In this document: positions 1 through 7,490 of the stretch, piece after piece
How positions within the stretch are numbered: position 1 is the stretch's first letter
How the letters are laid out: each line of letters begins with the position of its first letter
NCBI RefSeq assembly: GCF_002366715.1
Contig: NZ_DFBS01000036.1
Location: 94,534-158,533 of the forward strand
Source: Halomonas sp. UBA3074
GTDB taxonomy: Bacteria; Pseudomonadota; Gammaproteobacteria; Pseudomonadales; Halomonadaceae
Reading direction: 5' to 3'
DNA: 64,000 nt
Notes under the pieces: model-generated
Database searches by the model: none
What the model was told of the DNA's origin: nothing
Seen by the model: the letters and a program-made list of their open reading frames with translations, nothing else
Translations under genes and position numbers: made by a program

Positions 1-813
1 CATATGGGTCATGACCTGACCGATTTTGCCTTTGCGCACATTGCCATCAACGCCGATCACCGAGATCTGCTGGTTCGGTTTCACCGAGCCACGCTTGATG
101 CGGCCTAGGCCGATAACGCCCACGTAGCTGTTGTAGTCCAGTGCCGAGATCTGCATCTGGAAGGGGCCGTCGAGTTCCACCTTAGGCGGCTCGACGATAT
201 CGACGATGGCTTGGAACATGGGATCCATGTTGTCCGCCAGCTCTTCAGGATCCATACCAGCAATGCCGTTCAAGGCAGAGCAGTAGATGATCGGGAAATC
301 GAGCTGTTCGTCGGAAGCGCCCAGGTTGTCGAACAGATCAAAGATCTGGTCGATCACCCAGTCAGGGCGCGCGCCGGGGCGGTCAATTTTGTTGACGACC
401 ACGATCGGCTTCAGGCCTTGGGCGAATGCTTTTTGCGTCACGAAGCGCGTTTGCGGCATCGGACCATCGACGGCATCTACTAACAGTAGAACCGAATCGA
501 CCATCGACATGACGCGCTCAACTTCGCCACCGAAATCGGCGTGCCCAGGCGTATCCACAATATTGATGTGGTAGCCGTTACCTTGGCTGTCTTGCCATTG
601 AATGGCCGTGTTCTTGGCCAAAATGGTAATGCCACGCTCTTTTTCCTGATCGTTCGAGTCCATGATGCGCTCTTGACCTTCTGCTTTACGGTCAAGGGTG
701 CCGGACTGGCTCAGGAGTTTGTCGACCAGAGTGGTTTTACCATGGTCAACGTGGGCTATGATCGCGACGTTGCGCAGGTTATTAACCGCGCTGGAATTTT
801 GCTGGTTTTGCAT
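1..813 (-). CDS. typA: Ribosome-associated GTPase TypA/BipA (5' part, runs off the left edge)
   Basis: The first 271 codons of a translational GTPase, read from ATG at 813 down to base 1; the C-terminal half lies outside the window. The GTPase motifs are visible: P-loop AHVDHGKTTL near residue 20, switch region RGITI, DTPGHADF and NKIDRP. TypA/BipA is an EF-G-like GTPase that acts on the 70S ribosome and in 50S assembly under stress and cold. It is divergent from birA, with about 235 nt between them. The two ends differ from fusA and tuf in this window, and the motif spacing fits TypA rather than LepA. Confidence 0.95.
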   Translation of the reverse strand, partial: MQNQQNSSAVNNLRNVAIIAHVDHGKTTLVDKLLSQSGTLDRKAEGQERIMDSNDQEKERGITILAKNTAIQWQDSQGNGYHINIVDTPGHADFGGEVERVMSMVDSVLLLVDAVDGPMPQTRFVTQKAFAQGLKPIVVVNKIDRPGARPDWVIDQIFDLFDNLGASDEQLDFPIIYCSALNGIAGMDPEELADNMDPMFQAIVDIVEPPKVELDGPFQMQISALDYNSYVGVIGLGRIKRGSVKPNQQISVIGVDGNVRKGKIGQVMTHM

Positions 814-1047
814 GCTGAGAGAGAACTCTTGTGAACACCCGTTTGTCCACGGGTCGGAAAATGCGGGTCGCAAGGGCTGGCAATTTGCCGACCATCTTGG
901 CTCAGGGCTTGCGTCCAACGGCCATTCTAGCATGTCGAAGGCTTCGCTGATATTACTGGTGCGTTTATCGACCTTGGTCTCGCTCCGAAAGTTTTCGCCG
1001 CGAACCTCCATCCGCTAGAATAGCGTTTTTCCCATTGGGGCAGGAGC

Positions 1048-2043
1048 ATGACCATCGGCAACCTGATGCGTTTGTTAAGCGATGGCGAGGTTCACTCTGG
1101 CGAGCAGCTGGGTGAGGCGCTAGGTATTTCTCGTGCTGCGGTGTGGAAGCAGTTGAAAAAACTGGAAGCGCTGGGGGTTGAGTTAGTCGCCGTCAAAGGG
1201 CGCGGCTACCGGCTGGCGCGTCGGCTGGAGCCGTTAGAGGGCGCCAAAATTGTTGAGCGTTTGCCTGCCCAGGCACGCCATCACCTCGCGCGTCTGTTTG
1301 TGGAAGATCAGTTGCCTTCTAGCAATGAGTATCTGCGTCAACGCTTTGAGCAAGGCGCGGGGCACGGCGAAGTGTGCCTGGTCGAACTGCAGACGGCGGG
1401 GCGTGGGCGTCGTGGTCGTGTCTGGTCGACGCCATGGGGGCAGAGTTTAATGCTCTCGCTAGGCTGGCGCTTTGAATCCGGGATCGCGGTGCTCGAAGGG
1501 TTGAGTCTGGCCGTTGGGGTTGTCGTTGCCCAAGTGCTCGAGCAGCATGGCGTGGCGCCTAAGCTGAAATGGCCCAACGACATCTTGCTTTCCGAACAAG
1601 GTGACGCCGCCAGCGACGAGCTCGGCAAGCTGGCCGGTATTCTTATCGAAGTCACCGGTGATGCGGCAGGCCCCTGTGAAGTAGTGATCGGCATGGGGAT
1701 GAACCTTTGGCTGCCGGAAGCTCAACGGGCTGCCATCGATCAGCCTGTCGCGGCGCTGTTCGAGCGGCTGCCGACGATCTCACGCAACCAATTGGCCTCT
1801 GAAGTCGTCGCAGGCTTATTGGCGATGCTGGCTGACTTTGAGCAAAACGGGTTTAGCGCTTGGCGCGACGCCTGGAACCAGCGTCACGCCTACGCTGGAC
1901 TGCCTATTCGCGTGATTCAGGGCCAGCAGGCCAGTGATGCCGTCGCCGGAGATGTAGATGAGAGTGGTAACCTGTGGGTTACCGATAATGGTCACTCGCG
2001 ACGCCTAGCCGGCGGTGAGATCAGCGTACGCAGGCGTTTATGA
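1048..2043 (+). CDS. birA: Bifunctional biotin-[acetyl-CoA-carboxylase] ligase and biotin operon repressor
   Basis: 331 aa, full length for the bifunctional type. Residues 1-60 form a winged helix-turn-helix (SRAAVWKQLKKLEALG). The catalytic part carries the biotinyl-AMP loop GRGRRGR at 118-124 and KWPNDILL. It activates biotin with ATP and transfers it to the AccB carrier; the N-terminal domain suggests that it also represses biotin genes, as in E. coli. Its TGA overlaps the ATG of coaX (ATGA), so the two cofactor genes are probably translationally coupled. Confidence 0.95.
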   Translation: MTIGNLMRLLSDGEVHSGEQLGEALGISRAAVWKQLKKLEALGVELVAVKGRGYRLARRLEPLEGAKIVERLPAQARHHLARLFVEDQLPSSNEYLRQRFEQGAGHGEVCLVELQTAGRGRRGRVWSTPWGQSLMLSLGWRFESGIAVLEGLSLAVGVVVAQVLEQHGVAPKLKWPNDILLSEQGDAASDELGKLAGILIEVTGDAAGPCEVVIGMGMNLWLPEAQRAAIDQPVAALFERLPTISRNQLASEVVAGLLAMLADFEQNGFSAWRDAWNQRHAYAGLPIRVIQGQQASDAVAGDVDESGNLWVTDNGHSRRLAGGEISVRRRL

Positions 2044-2879
2044 TTCTGGACCTTGATATCGGCAACACGCTGTCGAAATGGCGGCTCAAGGATGCCGAGA
2101 GTAGCGAGATACGATCGCGCGGGGCGGTCTGGACCCGTGAAGAGTGGCGGCCAGGGGCCGATATTCCAGACCTTGACGTGGTCGAGGCGGTGCGTATATC
2201 AAGCGTGGCTAGGGCGGCTGTGTTGGAGGAAACCGTGGCCTTGTTACGCCGCCGCGTGCGCCATGTGCACGTAGCACGCTCAACCCACGAAGCGCTCGGC
2301 GTCGTCAATGGCTACGAAGAGCCAGGGCGCTTGGGGGTCGATCGTTGGATGGGCGCGCTGGCTGGCTACCAGCTTGCGGGTGGCTGCTGTGCGGTGGATT
2401 GTGGCAGTGCTATCACCATTGATTTTGTGCTGCCGGGCGGTAGCCATTTGGGTGGCTTTATTATTCCCGGTTTACGGCTTATGAAAGAGAGCTTGAAGTT
2501 GGGTACCCGCAATGTAGCCATCGACCCAGAAAGTGAAGCGGATGAATTGCTTGAGCCTGGTAGGCGCACTGTCGATGCGGTCAATCACGGTATTTTCATG
2601 GCAGCGGTGAGTGCGATTAACCGTATCTATAGTGAAGTGTGTGACCAGCAAGGCGTCGCGCTACCGATGCTGTTAACCGGTGGCGACGCACGCGTGGTGT
2701 CTCGTGGAGTGCAAGTGCCTCACGCGGTATGGCCAGACATGGTTTACGGCGGTTTAGAAGCCTGCTTTCCGATGACCTTTGCCGAACGTGCGGGTAAAAT
2801 GTCAGGCGCACCGCGCGTGCCTGAGCCTGTGTCGCTAGAAAAGATTCGGGCGGGGCTTGCATTCTCAATGCTGCTTTGA
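2040..2879 (+). CDS. coaX: Type III pantothenate kinase
   Basis: 279 aa. It phosphorylates pantothenate in the first step of coenzyme A synthesis. The N-terminal phosphate motif is DIGNT (residues 6-10), followed by GVDRW and the second ASKHA-fold motif AVDCGSAITIDF; GGDA is near the C-terminus. Type III kinases are unrelated in sequence to CoaA and are usual in Pseudomonas and Halomonas. The start overlaps the birA stop by 4 nt. No clear terminator was seen before the tRNA promoter at 2990. Confidence 0.93.
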   Translation: MILDLDIGNTLSKWRLKDAESSEIRSRGAVWTREEWRPGADIPDLDVVEAVRISSVARAAVLEETVALLRRRVRHVHVARSTHEALGVVNGYEEPGRLGVDRWMGALAGYQLAGGCCAVDCGSAITIDFVLPGGSHLGGFIIPGLRLMKESLKLGTRNVAIDPESEADELLEPGRRTVDAVNHGIFMAAVSAINRIYSEVCDQQGVALPMLLTGGDARVVSRGVQVPHAVWPDMVYGGLEACFPMTFAERAGKMSGAPRVPEPVSLEKIRAGLAFSMLL

Positions 2880-2989
2880 CAGAATGCAGCGCGTTCGAAG
2901 GCGAGGCGGAAGCGTCTTGTTGGCTGAATAGCTTAAATGTAGAAGGCGTTGGTAAGCTAAGCTTTTAATAGCTATGACGATTATCATGC

Positions 2990-3017
2990 TTGACACATTT
3001 TTGAAGGCTGGCATAAT
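2990..3017 (+). promoter_or_regulatory. Sigma70 promoter of the tRNA-Tyr/Gly/Thr operon
   Basis: A perfect -35 TTGACA (2990-2995), a 16-nt spacer and -10 CATAAT (3012-3017), followed by a GC-rich GCCGCC discriminator typical of stringently controlled stable-RNA promoters. It lies 13 nt before the mature tRNA-Tyr. A 17-18 nt spacer is also possible if ATAATA or TAATAT is used as the -10. Confidence 0.75.
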
Positions 3018-3030
3018 ATGCCGCCACGTT

Positions 3031-3114
<84 letters not shown>

Positions 3115-3242
3115 GAATTAAGCGGCATCGATATTATCGGTGGTGCTGAATGGAAAGCCGGTAGCGGGCATTGTCTACGTTCTATAGCCTAGTAAAAGCT
3201 ATAAAACGGCGCGTAGCGGATTGTCATTCTACGACAGGTTCT

Positions 3243-3316
3243 GCGGGCGTAGTTCAACGGTAGAACCTCAGCCTTCCAAGCTGATGGTGCGGGTTCGATT
3301 CCCGCCGCCCGCTCCA
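3243..3316 (+). tRNA. tRNA-Gly (anticodon TCC)
   Basis: 74 nt including CCA. The acceptor is GCGGGCG paired with CGCCCGC. The anticodon TCC is at 3275-3277 in loop CTTCCAA, and the T arm is GGGTTCGATTCCC. It lies between tRNA-Tyr and tRNA-Thr in the same order as the E. coli tyrU-glyT-thrT operon. Confidence 0.97.
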
Positions 3317-3329
3317 GTTGTTGTGTTTG

Positions 3330-3404
3330 GCTCATGTAGCTCAGGGGTAGAGCACACCCTTGGTAAGGGTGAGGTCGACGGTTCAATTCCGTCCATGAGC
3401 TCCA
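3330..3404 (+). tRNA. tRNA-Thr (anticodon GGT)
   Basis: 75 nt including TCCA. The acceptor is GCTCATG paired with CATGAGC. The anticodon GGT is at 3362-3364 in loop TTGGTAA. It is the last tRNA of the operon and is followed 13 nt later by a rho-independent terminator. In many gammaproteobacteria tufB follows this tRNA; here it does not. Confidence 0.97.
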
Positions 3405-3417
3405 TATTGCAGATCAA

Positions 3418-3439
3418 GCGAGCAAAGCTCGCTTTTTTT
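3418..3439 (+). terminator. Rho-independent terminator of the tRNA operon
   Basis: Stem GCGAGC (3418-3423), AAA loop, GCTCGC (3427-3432), then seven T residues. It ends the tRNA operon and separates it from tRNA-Trp-secE. A TATAAAAT box at 3458-3465 is a possible -10 for the next unit, but no good -35 was found. Confidence 0.85.
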
Positions 3440-3598
3440 GTCTCTGTGTTCAGGTGGTATAAAATAGCGTCTGAGCGTAAAGGAGGGGTTGTCAGAAGTG
3501 GCGTTTCTCGCTACCATGGCGCCCGCTGTTGTATAGGCGATTGAAAAAGACGCTTATCAATAGATGTAAGTTGTTTCAGAAAGTCAGTACGACGATAC

Positions 3599-3674
<76 letters not shown>

Positions 3675-3748
3675 ACCTTCCCCAGGTTGGTATGTCTTTT
3701 TCCGAAATTCTTTTATCGTTCGCCGCACCCTTGAGGAGTCTCGTTTTT

Positions 3749-4132
3749 ATGAAGCCTGGTTCTGTAAAACATGGCGCCGAGGTGCAACAGACGCGCCATG
3801 ACGGGCTCAAATGGGCGGCGGTCGTAGCGCTGCTTGTCGTTGCTGTCGTTGGTAATACCTATTTCGCCGATATTGGCCTGCTCTACCGCGTGCTGGGTGT
3901 GGTGGTGTTGTGCGTGATTGCGGGTTTGATCGCGCTGACCACTACCAAAGGTCGTGATTTAGTAGAGCTTGCCAGAAGCGCCAAGAAAGAGATTCAGCGC
4001 GTTGTATGGCCGACCCGTGCCGAAACCATTCAAACCACAGCCATCGTGTTAGTGGCGGTTCTGGTGGTGGGGCTAATGCTGTGGTTGATCGACACTCTTC
4101 TTGGCTGGGCGATGTCCGGCGTCATTGGTTAG
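3749..4132 (+). CDS. secE: Preprotein translocase subunit SecE
   Basis: 127 aa. The ATG at 3749 is chosen because GAGG at 3733-3736 precedes it and because it excludes the tRNA-Trp region from the reading frame. Three hydrophobic segments are visible, as in the long gammaproteobacterial form, and the conserved amphipathic stretch AKKEIQRVVWPTRAET precedes the last one. SecE clamps SecY in the SecYEG channel of the inner membrane; secY is at 29975. nusG follows after 8 nt, so the pair forms the usual secE-nusG operon. Confidence 0.96.
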   Translation: MKPGSVKHGAEVQQTRHDGLKWAAVVALLVVAVVGNTYFADIGLLYRVLGVVVLCVIAGLIALTTTKGRDLVELARSAKKEIQRVVWPTRAETIQTTAIVLVAVLVVGLMLWLIDTLLGWAMSGVIG

Positions 4133-4140
4133 GAGTTTTC

Positions 4141-4674
4141 ATGTCCAAACGTTGGTACGTCGTTCACGCTTATTCTGGGTTTGAAAAGCATGTCATGCGC
4201 TCATTGATTGAGCGTGTGAAGATGTATGGCATGGAAGATCGTTTTGGCGAAATTCTGGTGCCGACCGAAGAAGTGGTTGAAATGCGTGACGGCAAACGTC
4301 GTAAGAGCGAGCGCAAGTTCTATCCGGGCTATGTGCTGGTCGAAATGGAAATGGCCGATGAAACCTGGCACCTGGTGAACGAAACGCCCCGGGTGATGGG
4401 CTTCATTGGTGGTACCAAAGAGAAGCCAGCCCCTATCACATCGCGCGAAGCGGATGCGATCCTGCTACGTGTGAAAGACGGTACTGACAAGCCGCGGCCT
4501 AAAACCATGTTTGAGCCGGGCCAATCAGTACGTGTCGTCGACGGCCCGTTTGCCGACTTCAATGGGGTTGTCGAAGAAGTCAATTATGAAAAGAGTCGTC
4601 TGCAGGTCAGCGTGCTGATCTTTGGGCGCTCAACGCCTGTTGAGCTTGAGTTCTCACAGGTAGAGAAAGAGTAA
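4141..4674 (+). CDS. nusG: Transcription termination/antitermination factor NusG
   Basis: 177 aa, from ATG at 4141 with GGAG 6 nt upstream. The NGN domain starts KRWYVVHAYSGFEKHV, and a C-terminal KOW domain contains PGQSVRVVDGPFADFNG. NusG binds the RNA polymerase clamp, suppresses pausing, and links polymerase to Rho or to ribosomal S10. It lies between secE and the L11-L1 genes. The length equals the typical family value. Confidence 0.97.
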   Translation: MSKRWYVVHAYSGFEKHVMRSLIERVKMYGMEDRFGEILVPTEEVVEMRDGKRRKSERKFYPGYVLVEMEMADETWHLVNETPRVMGFIGGTKEKPAPITSREADAILLRVKDGTDKPRPKTMFEPGQSVRVVDGPFADFNGVVEEVNYEKSRLQVSVLIFGRSTPVELEFSQVEKE

Positions 4675-4756
4675 TATTTTCGTAAGAGGCAGCGATTGGC
4701 TGTCTCGCTAGTCCCGGGGAGCCGAAAGGCGCTATTACCCAAATGGAGTAACTACC

Positions 4757-5188
4757 ATGGCCAAGAAAGTACAGGCTTATATCAAACTGCAGGTTGCTGC
4801 AGGTAAAGCCAATCCAAGCCCGCCGGTAGGCCCAGCACTGGGTCAGCACGGCGTGAACATCATGGAATTCTGTAAGGCGTTCAACGCCGCGACTCAAGAA
4901 ATTGAGCCGGGCCTGCCGACGCCAGTCGTGATCACTGTCTACTCTGACCGTAGCTTCACGTTTGTCACCAAAACACCGCCTGCTGCCGTGCTGCTGAAAA
5001 AAGCCGCTGGTATTAAGTCCGGTTCTGGTGAGCCGAACAAGAAGAAGGTTGGTACCGTGACGCGCGAGCAGCTTGAAGAGATCGCCAAAACGAAAGAGCC
5101 TGACTTGACGGCTGCGAATCTTGATGCCGCTGTGCGCACCATTGCGGGCAGTGCTCGTAGCATGGGCCTAAACGTGGAGGGTCTCTGA
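4757..5188 (+). CDS. rplK: 50S ribosomal protein L11
   Basis: 143 aa. It starts MAKKVQAYIKLQV, with the conserved PSPPVGPALGQHGVN loop (residues 20-35) that contacts the GTPase-associated centre of 23S rRNA. L11 is needed for factor-dependent GTP hydrolysis and RelA activation. rplA follows after 2 nt. In E. coli the L11-L1 unit is repressed by L1 at the rplK leader; the 82-nt gap after nusG could hold such a site. Confidence 0.98.
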   Translation: MAKKVQAYIKLQVAAGKANPSPPVGPALGQHGVNIMEFCKAFNAATQEIEPGLPTPVVITVYSDRSFTFVTKTPPAAVLLKKAAGIKSGSGEPNKKKVGTVTREQLEEIAKTKEPDLTAANLDAAVRTIAGSARSMGLNVEGL

Positions 5189-5190
5189 TC

Positions 5191-5883
5191 ATGGCTAAAC
5201 TGTCTAAGCGTGCGAAAGTTATTCGCGAGAAAGTAGACACACGCAAAGCTTACTCACTTGAAGAAGCGGTAGCGCTGCTCTCCGAGCTGTCTACGGTTAA
5301 ATTCAAAGAGTCTGTTGATGTCGCTATCAATCTTGGCGTTGATCCGCGTAAATCTGACCAAGTAGTGCGTGGCGCTACCGTCATGCCTAACGGTACGGGT
5401 AAAGATGTACGCGTTGCGGTCTTCACCCAAGGTGCCAATGCCGATGCCGCTAAAGAAGCCGGTGCCGACATCGTTGGTATGGACGACTTGGCTGAGCAAG
5501 TGAAAAAAGGCGTGATGGATTTTGACGTCGTTATCGCTTCGCCTGACGCTATGCGCGTTGTCGGTCAGTTAGGTCAAATCTTAGGTCCGCGCGGCCTGAT
5601 GCCTAACCCGAAAGTTGGCACCGTGACGCCTGATGTGGCGACAGCGGTTAAAAATGCCAAAGCGGGTCAAGTACGTTTCCGTACTGACAAGAACGGCATC
5701 ATCCACACCACACTGGGTAAAGTGGATTTTGACGCGGCAGCGATTAACGGCAACCTGGAAGCTCTGGTAGCCGACCTGAAGCGTCTCAAGCCGAGCTCTT
5801 CTAAAGGTATTTACTTCAAAAAAATGACGCTGTCCACTACCATGGGCCCGGGTCTAACAATCGATCACTCTGCTTTCGCGTAA
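5191..5883 (+). CDS. rplA: 50S ribosomal protein L1
   Basis: 230 aa. It builds the mobile L1 stalk next to the E site and is the autogenous repressor of rplKA in E. coli. The family signature VGQLGQILGPRGLMPNPK lies near residues 125-143. The ATG at 5191 is 2 nt after the rplK stop, so translation is coupled. A 309-nt non-coding leader separates it from rplJ. Confidence 0.98.
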   Translation: MAKLSKRAKVIREKVDTRKAYSLEEAVALLSELSTVKFKESVDVAINLGVDPRKSDQVVRGATVMPNGTGKDVRVAVFTQGANADAAKEAGADIVGMDDLAEQVKKGVMDFDVVIASPDAMRVVGQLGQILGPRGLMPNPKVGTVTPDVATAVKNAKAGQVRFRTDKNGIIHTTLGKVDFDAAAINGNLEALVADLKRLKPSSSKGIYFKKMTLSTTMGPGLTIDHSAFA

Positions 5884-6192
5884 GCCGAGTCATCGTTGGT
5901 TTTTTGAAGGAACTGAGCAAGAACTTTGCGGTCCCCCGTTTGGTTATGAACACTGGCCGGGGCATCGTCAAAGACCGCAGGTGCCGCTTGATGCTTTAGT
6001 AGCGGCTTAATTGCCCTAAAAGCGCCTGCGCAGATGGTGTGGCCGCCAGTTGGTTAAGCTAAAAGGCTTTCTGGTGAGCACCATCCCCAAGGCTTCCCGT
6101 TCAGCGCTGCTGGTATTGTTAAGCAGCTCAAAACGGGAAGAGATGGTAACCACCGGAACCTTCTTGGGTTCCGGCACGAAGGAGTGATCACT
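5884..6192 (+). promoter_or_regulatory. rplJL leader with L10-type regulatory RNA structures
   Basis: 309 nt without a gene. Visible structures: TGCGGTC (5927-5933) pairs with GACCGCA (5973-5979); CTTCCCGTT (6093-6101) pairs with AACGGGAAG (6132-6140) around an inner CTGCT/AGCAG helix; and CCGGAACC (6153-6160) pairs with GGTTCCGG (6167-6174) just before the rplJ ribosome binding site AAGGAG (6179-6184). In gammaproteobacteria the L10-L12 complex binds this leader and represses rplJL translation. That the same happens here is inferred from position and structure. Confidence 0.6.
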
Positions 6193-6699
6193 GTGCCACT
6201 AGCACTTGAAGGCAAGAAAGCGATTGTTGCCGAGGTCAGTGAAGCGGCCAAGGGCGCACTCTCCGTCGTAGTTGCTGATTCTCGCGGCGTGACGGTTGGT
6301 AAGATGACCGATCTGCGCAAGCAGGCGCGTGAGAATGGTGTAGAGCTGCGTGTTGTACGTAATACGCTGGCTCGCCGCGCTCTCGAGGGCACTCAGTGGG
6401 AGTGTCTGAACGATAGCTTTGTTGGTCCTACGTTGTTGGCCTTCTCTACTGACCATCCGGGCGCTGCCGCTCGTTTGTTCAAAGAGTTTGCTAAAACGAA
6501 CAAGGACTTCGAAGTAAAAGCGTTGGCCTACGAAGGTGAGCTGATTCCGGCTGCTGACATCGACCGTCTAGCAACCCTACCGACTTACGACGAAGCAATT
6601 GCCAAGTTGATGTCGGTAATGAAAGAAGCCTCCGCTGGCAAGCTGGTTCGTACTCTGGCCGCTCTGCGCGACCAGAAGCAAGAAGCCGAAGCTGCTTAA
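6193..6699 (+). CDS. rplJ: 50S ribosomal protein L10
   Basis: 168 aa. GTG at 6193 (MPLALEGKKAIVAEV) is preferred over an in-frame GTG at 6184 because AAGGAG at 6179-6184 then has normal 8-nt spacing and the N-terminus matches the family. L10 is the stalk base that holds the L7/L12 dimers; the C-terminal helix here (about 130-168) is their binding site. It is followed by rplL after 112 nt. Confidence 0.96.
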   Translation: MPLALEGKKAIVAEVSEAAKGALSVVVADSRGVTVGKMTDLRKQARENGVELRVVRNTLARRALEGTQWECLNDSFVGPTLLAFSTDHPGAAARLFKEFAKTNKDFEVKALAYEGELIPAADIDRLATLPTYDEAIAKLMSVMKEASAGKLVRTLAALRDQKQEAEAA

Positions 6700-6811
6700 G
6701 CAGCGCTTCTTGCAGGTGGCGTGAAGGGTTTGCCCAGTCCGCTGCCTGAACCGAGCAATGAACCCTGAGCACTCGGCTGACCGAGGCTCCCGCAAAGTTA
6801 GGAATGAAATA

Positions 6812-7180
6812 ATGGCACTGTCTAAAGACGATATCATCAATGCTGTAGCCGACATGTCCGTCATGGAAGTTGTCGAGCTGATCGAAGCAATGGAAGAGAA
6901 GTTCGGCGTTTCTGCAGCGGCAGCCGTGATGGCTGGCCCGGCTGCTGGCGGCGAAGTAGCTGAAGAACAGACTGAATTTGACGTCGTTCTGACCGCTGCT
7001 GGCGACAAGAAAGTTAACGTGATCAAAGCAGTTCGTGAGATCACCGGCCTTGGCTTGAAAGAAGCTAAAGGTGCTGTTGACGGCGCTCCGGCGACCATCA
7101 AAGAAGGTCTGTCTAAAGACGACGCAGAAGCAGCGAAAGCGAAGCTGGAAGAAGCGGGCGCAAGCGTCGAGCTCAAGTAA
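6812..7180 (+). CDS. rplL: 50S ribosomal protein L7/L12
   Basis: 122 aa, from ATG at 6812 (MALSKDDIINAVADM). An N-terminal dimerisation helix, a short Ala/Gly hinge (AAAAVMAGPAAGG) and a C-terminal factor-binding domain (EFDVVLTAAGDKKVNVIKAV, LGLKEAK) are visible. It is very acidic, as usual. It forms the stalk that recruits elongation factors EF-G and EF-Tu, both encoded downstream. A hairpin attenuator follows at 7221. Confidence 0.98.
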   Translation: MALSKDDIINAVADMSVMEVVELIEAMEEKFGVSAAAAVMAGPAAGGEVAEEQTEFDVVLTAAGDKKVNVIKAVREITGLGLKEAKGAVDGAPATIKEGLSKDDAEAAKAKLEEAGASVELK

Positions 7181-7220
7181 TTCTTGTGCGGACGGCTTTA
7201 CGCGCTGCGTAAGCTTCCAC

Positions 7221-7256
7221 GGCTGGCGGCGGGATATCCCGCTGCCGGCCTTTTTC
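7221..7256 (+). terminator. rplL-rpoB intercistronic attenuator
   Basis: A long GC-rich hairpin, GGCTGGCGGCGGGA and its near-complement TCCCGCTGCCGGCC, with a TA loop and then TTTTTC. In E. coli a partial terminator at the same place lowers rpoBC expression relative to rplJL; a similar role is inferred here. Confidence 0.8.
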
Positions 7257-7321
7257 TGTTGTAGCTTAAGTTAAATGGCAACTGCTTTTACCACGAGCAG
7301 CCACGACAGAAATGTATAAGC

Positions 7322-7396
7322 GTTATTGAAGATAGTGTTATCGACTACAGTGTTATCGACGACTGAGTTATCGAACTAGATTTTCGACGGCGAGCT
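7322..7396 (+). repeat. 15-nt tandem repeat in the rpoB leader
   Basis: Four units with an exact 15-nt period begin at 7322 (GTTATTGA), 7337, 7352 and 7367 (each GTTATCGA). A fifth degenerate unit starts at 7382 (TTTCGACG). The first 8 nt are conserved and the other 7 vary. The repeat lies between the attenuator and the rpoB start, inside the 310-nt gene-free stretch 7181-7490. Confidence 0.8.
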
Positions 7397-7490
7397 ACCG
7401 ATTTAGGAGCTTGCTGTCTGTGTCTGACGAAGCTCGAAGGGCAGATGACCACGCATCGGTCACCCATGGTGAACAAGCTGGGGAATACAG

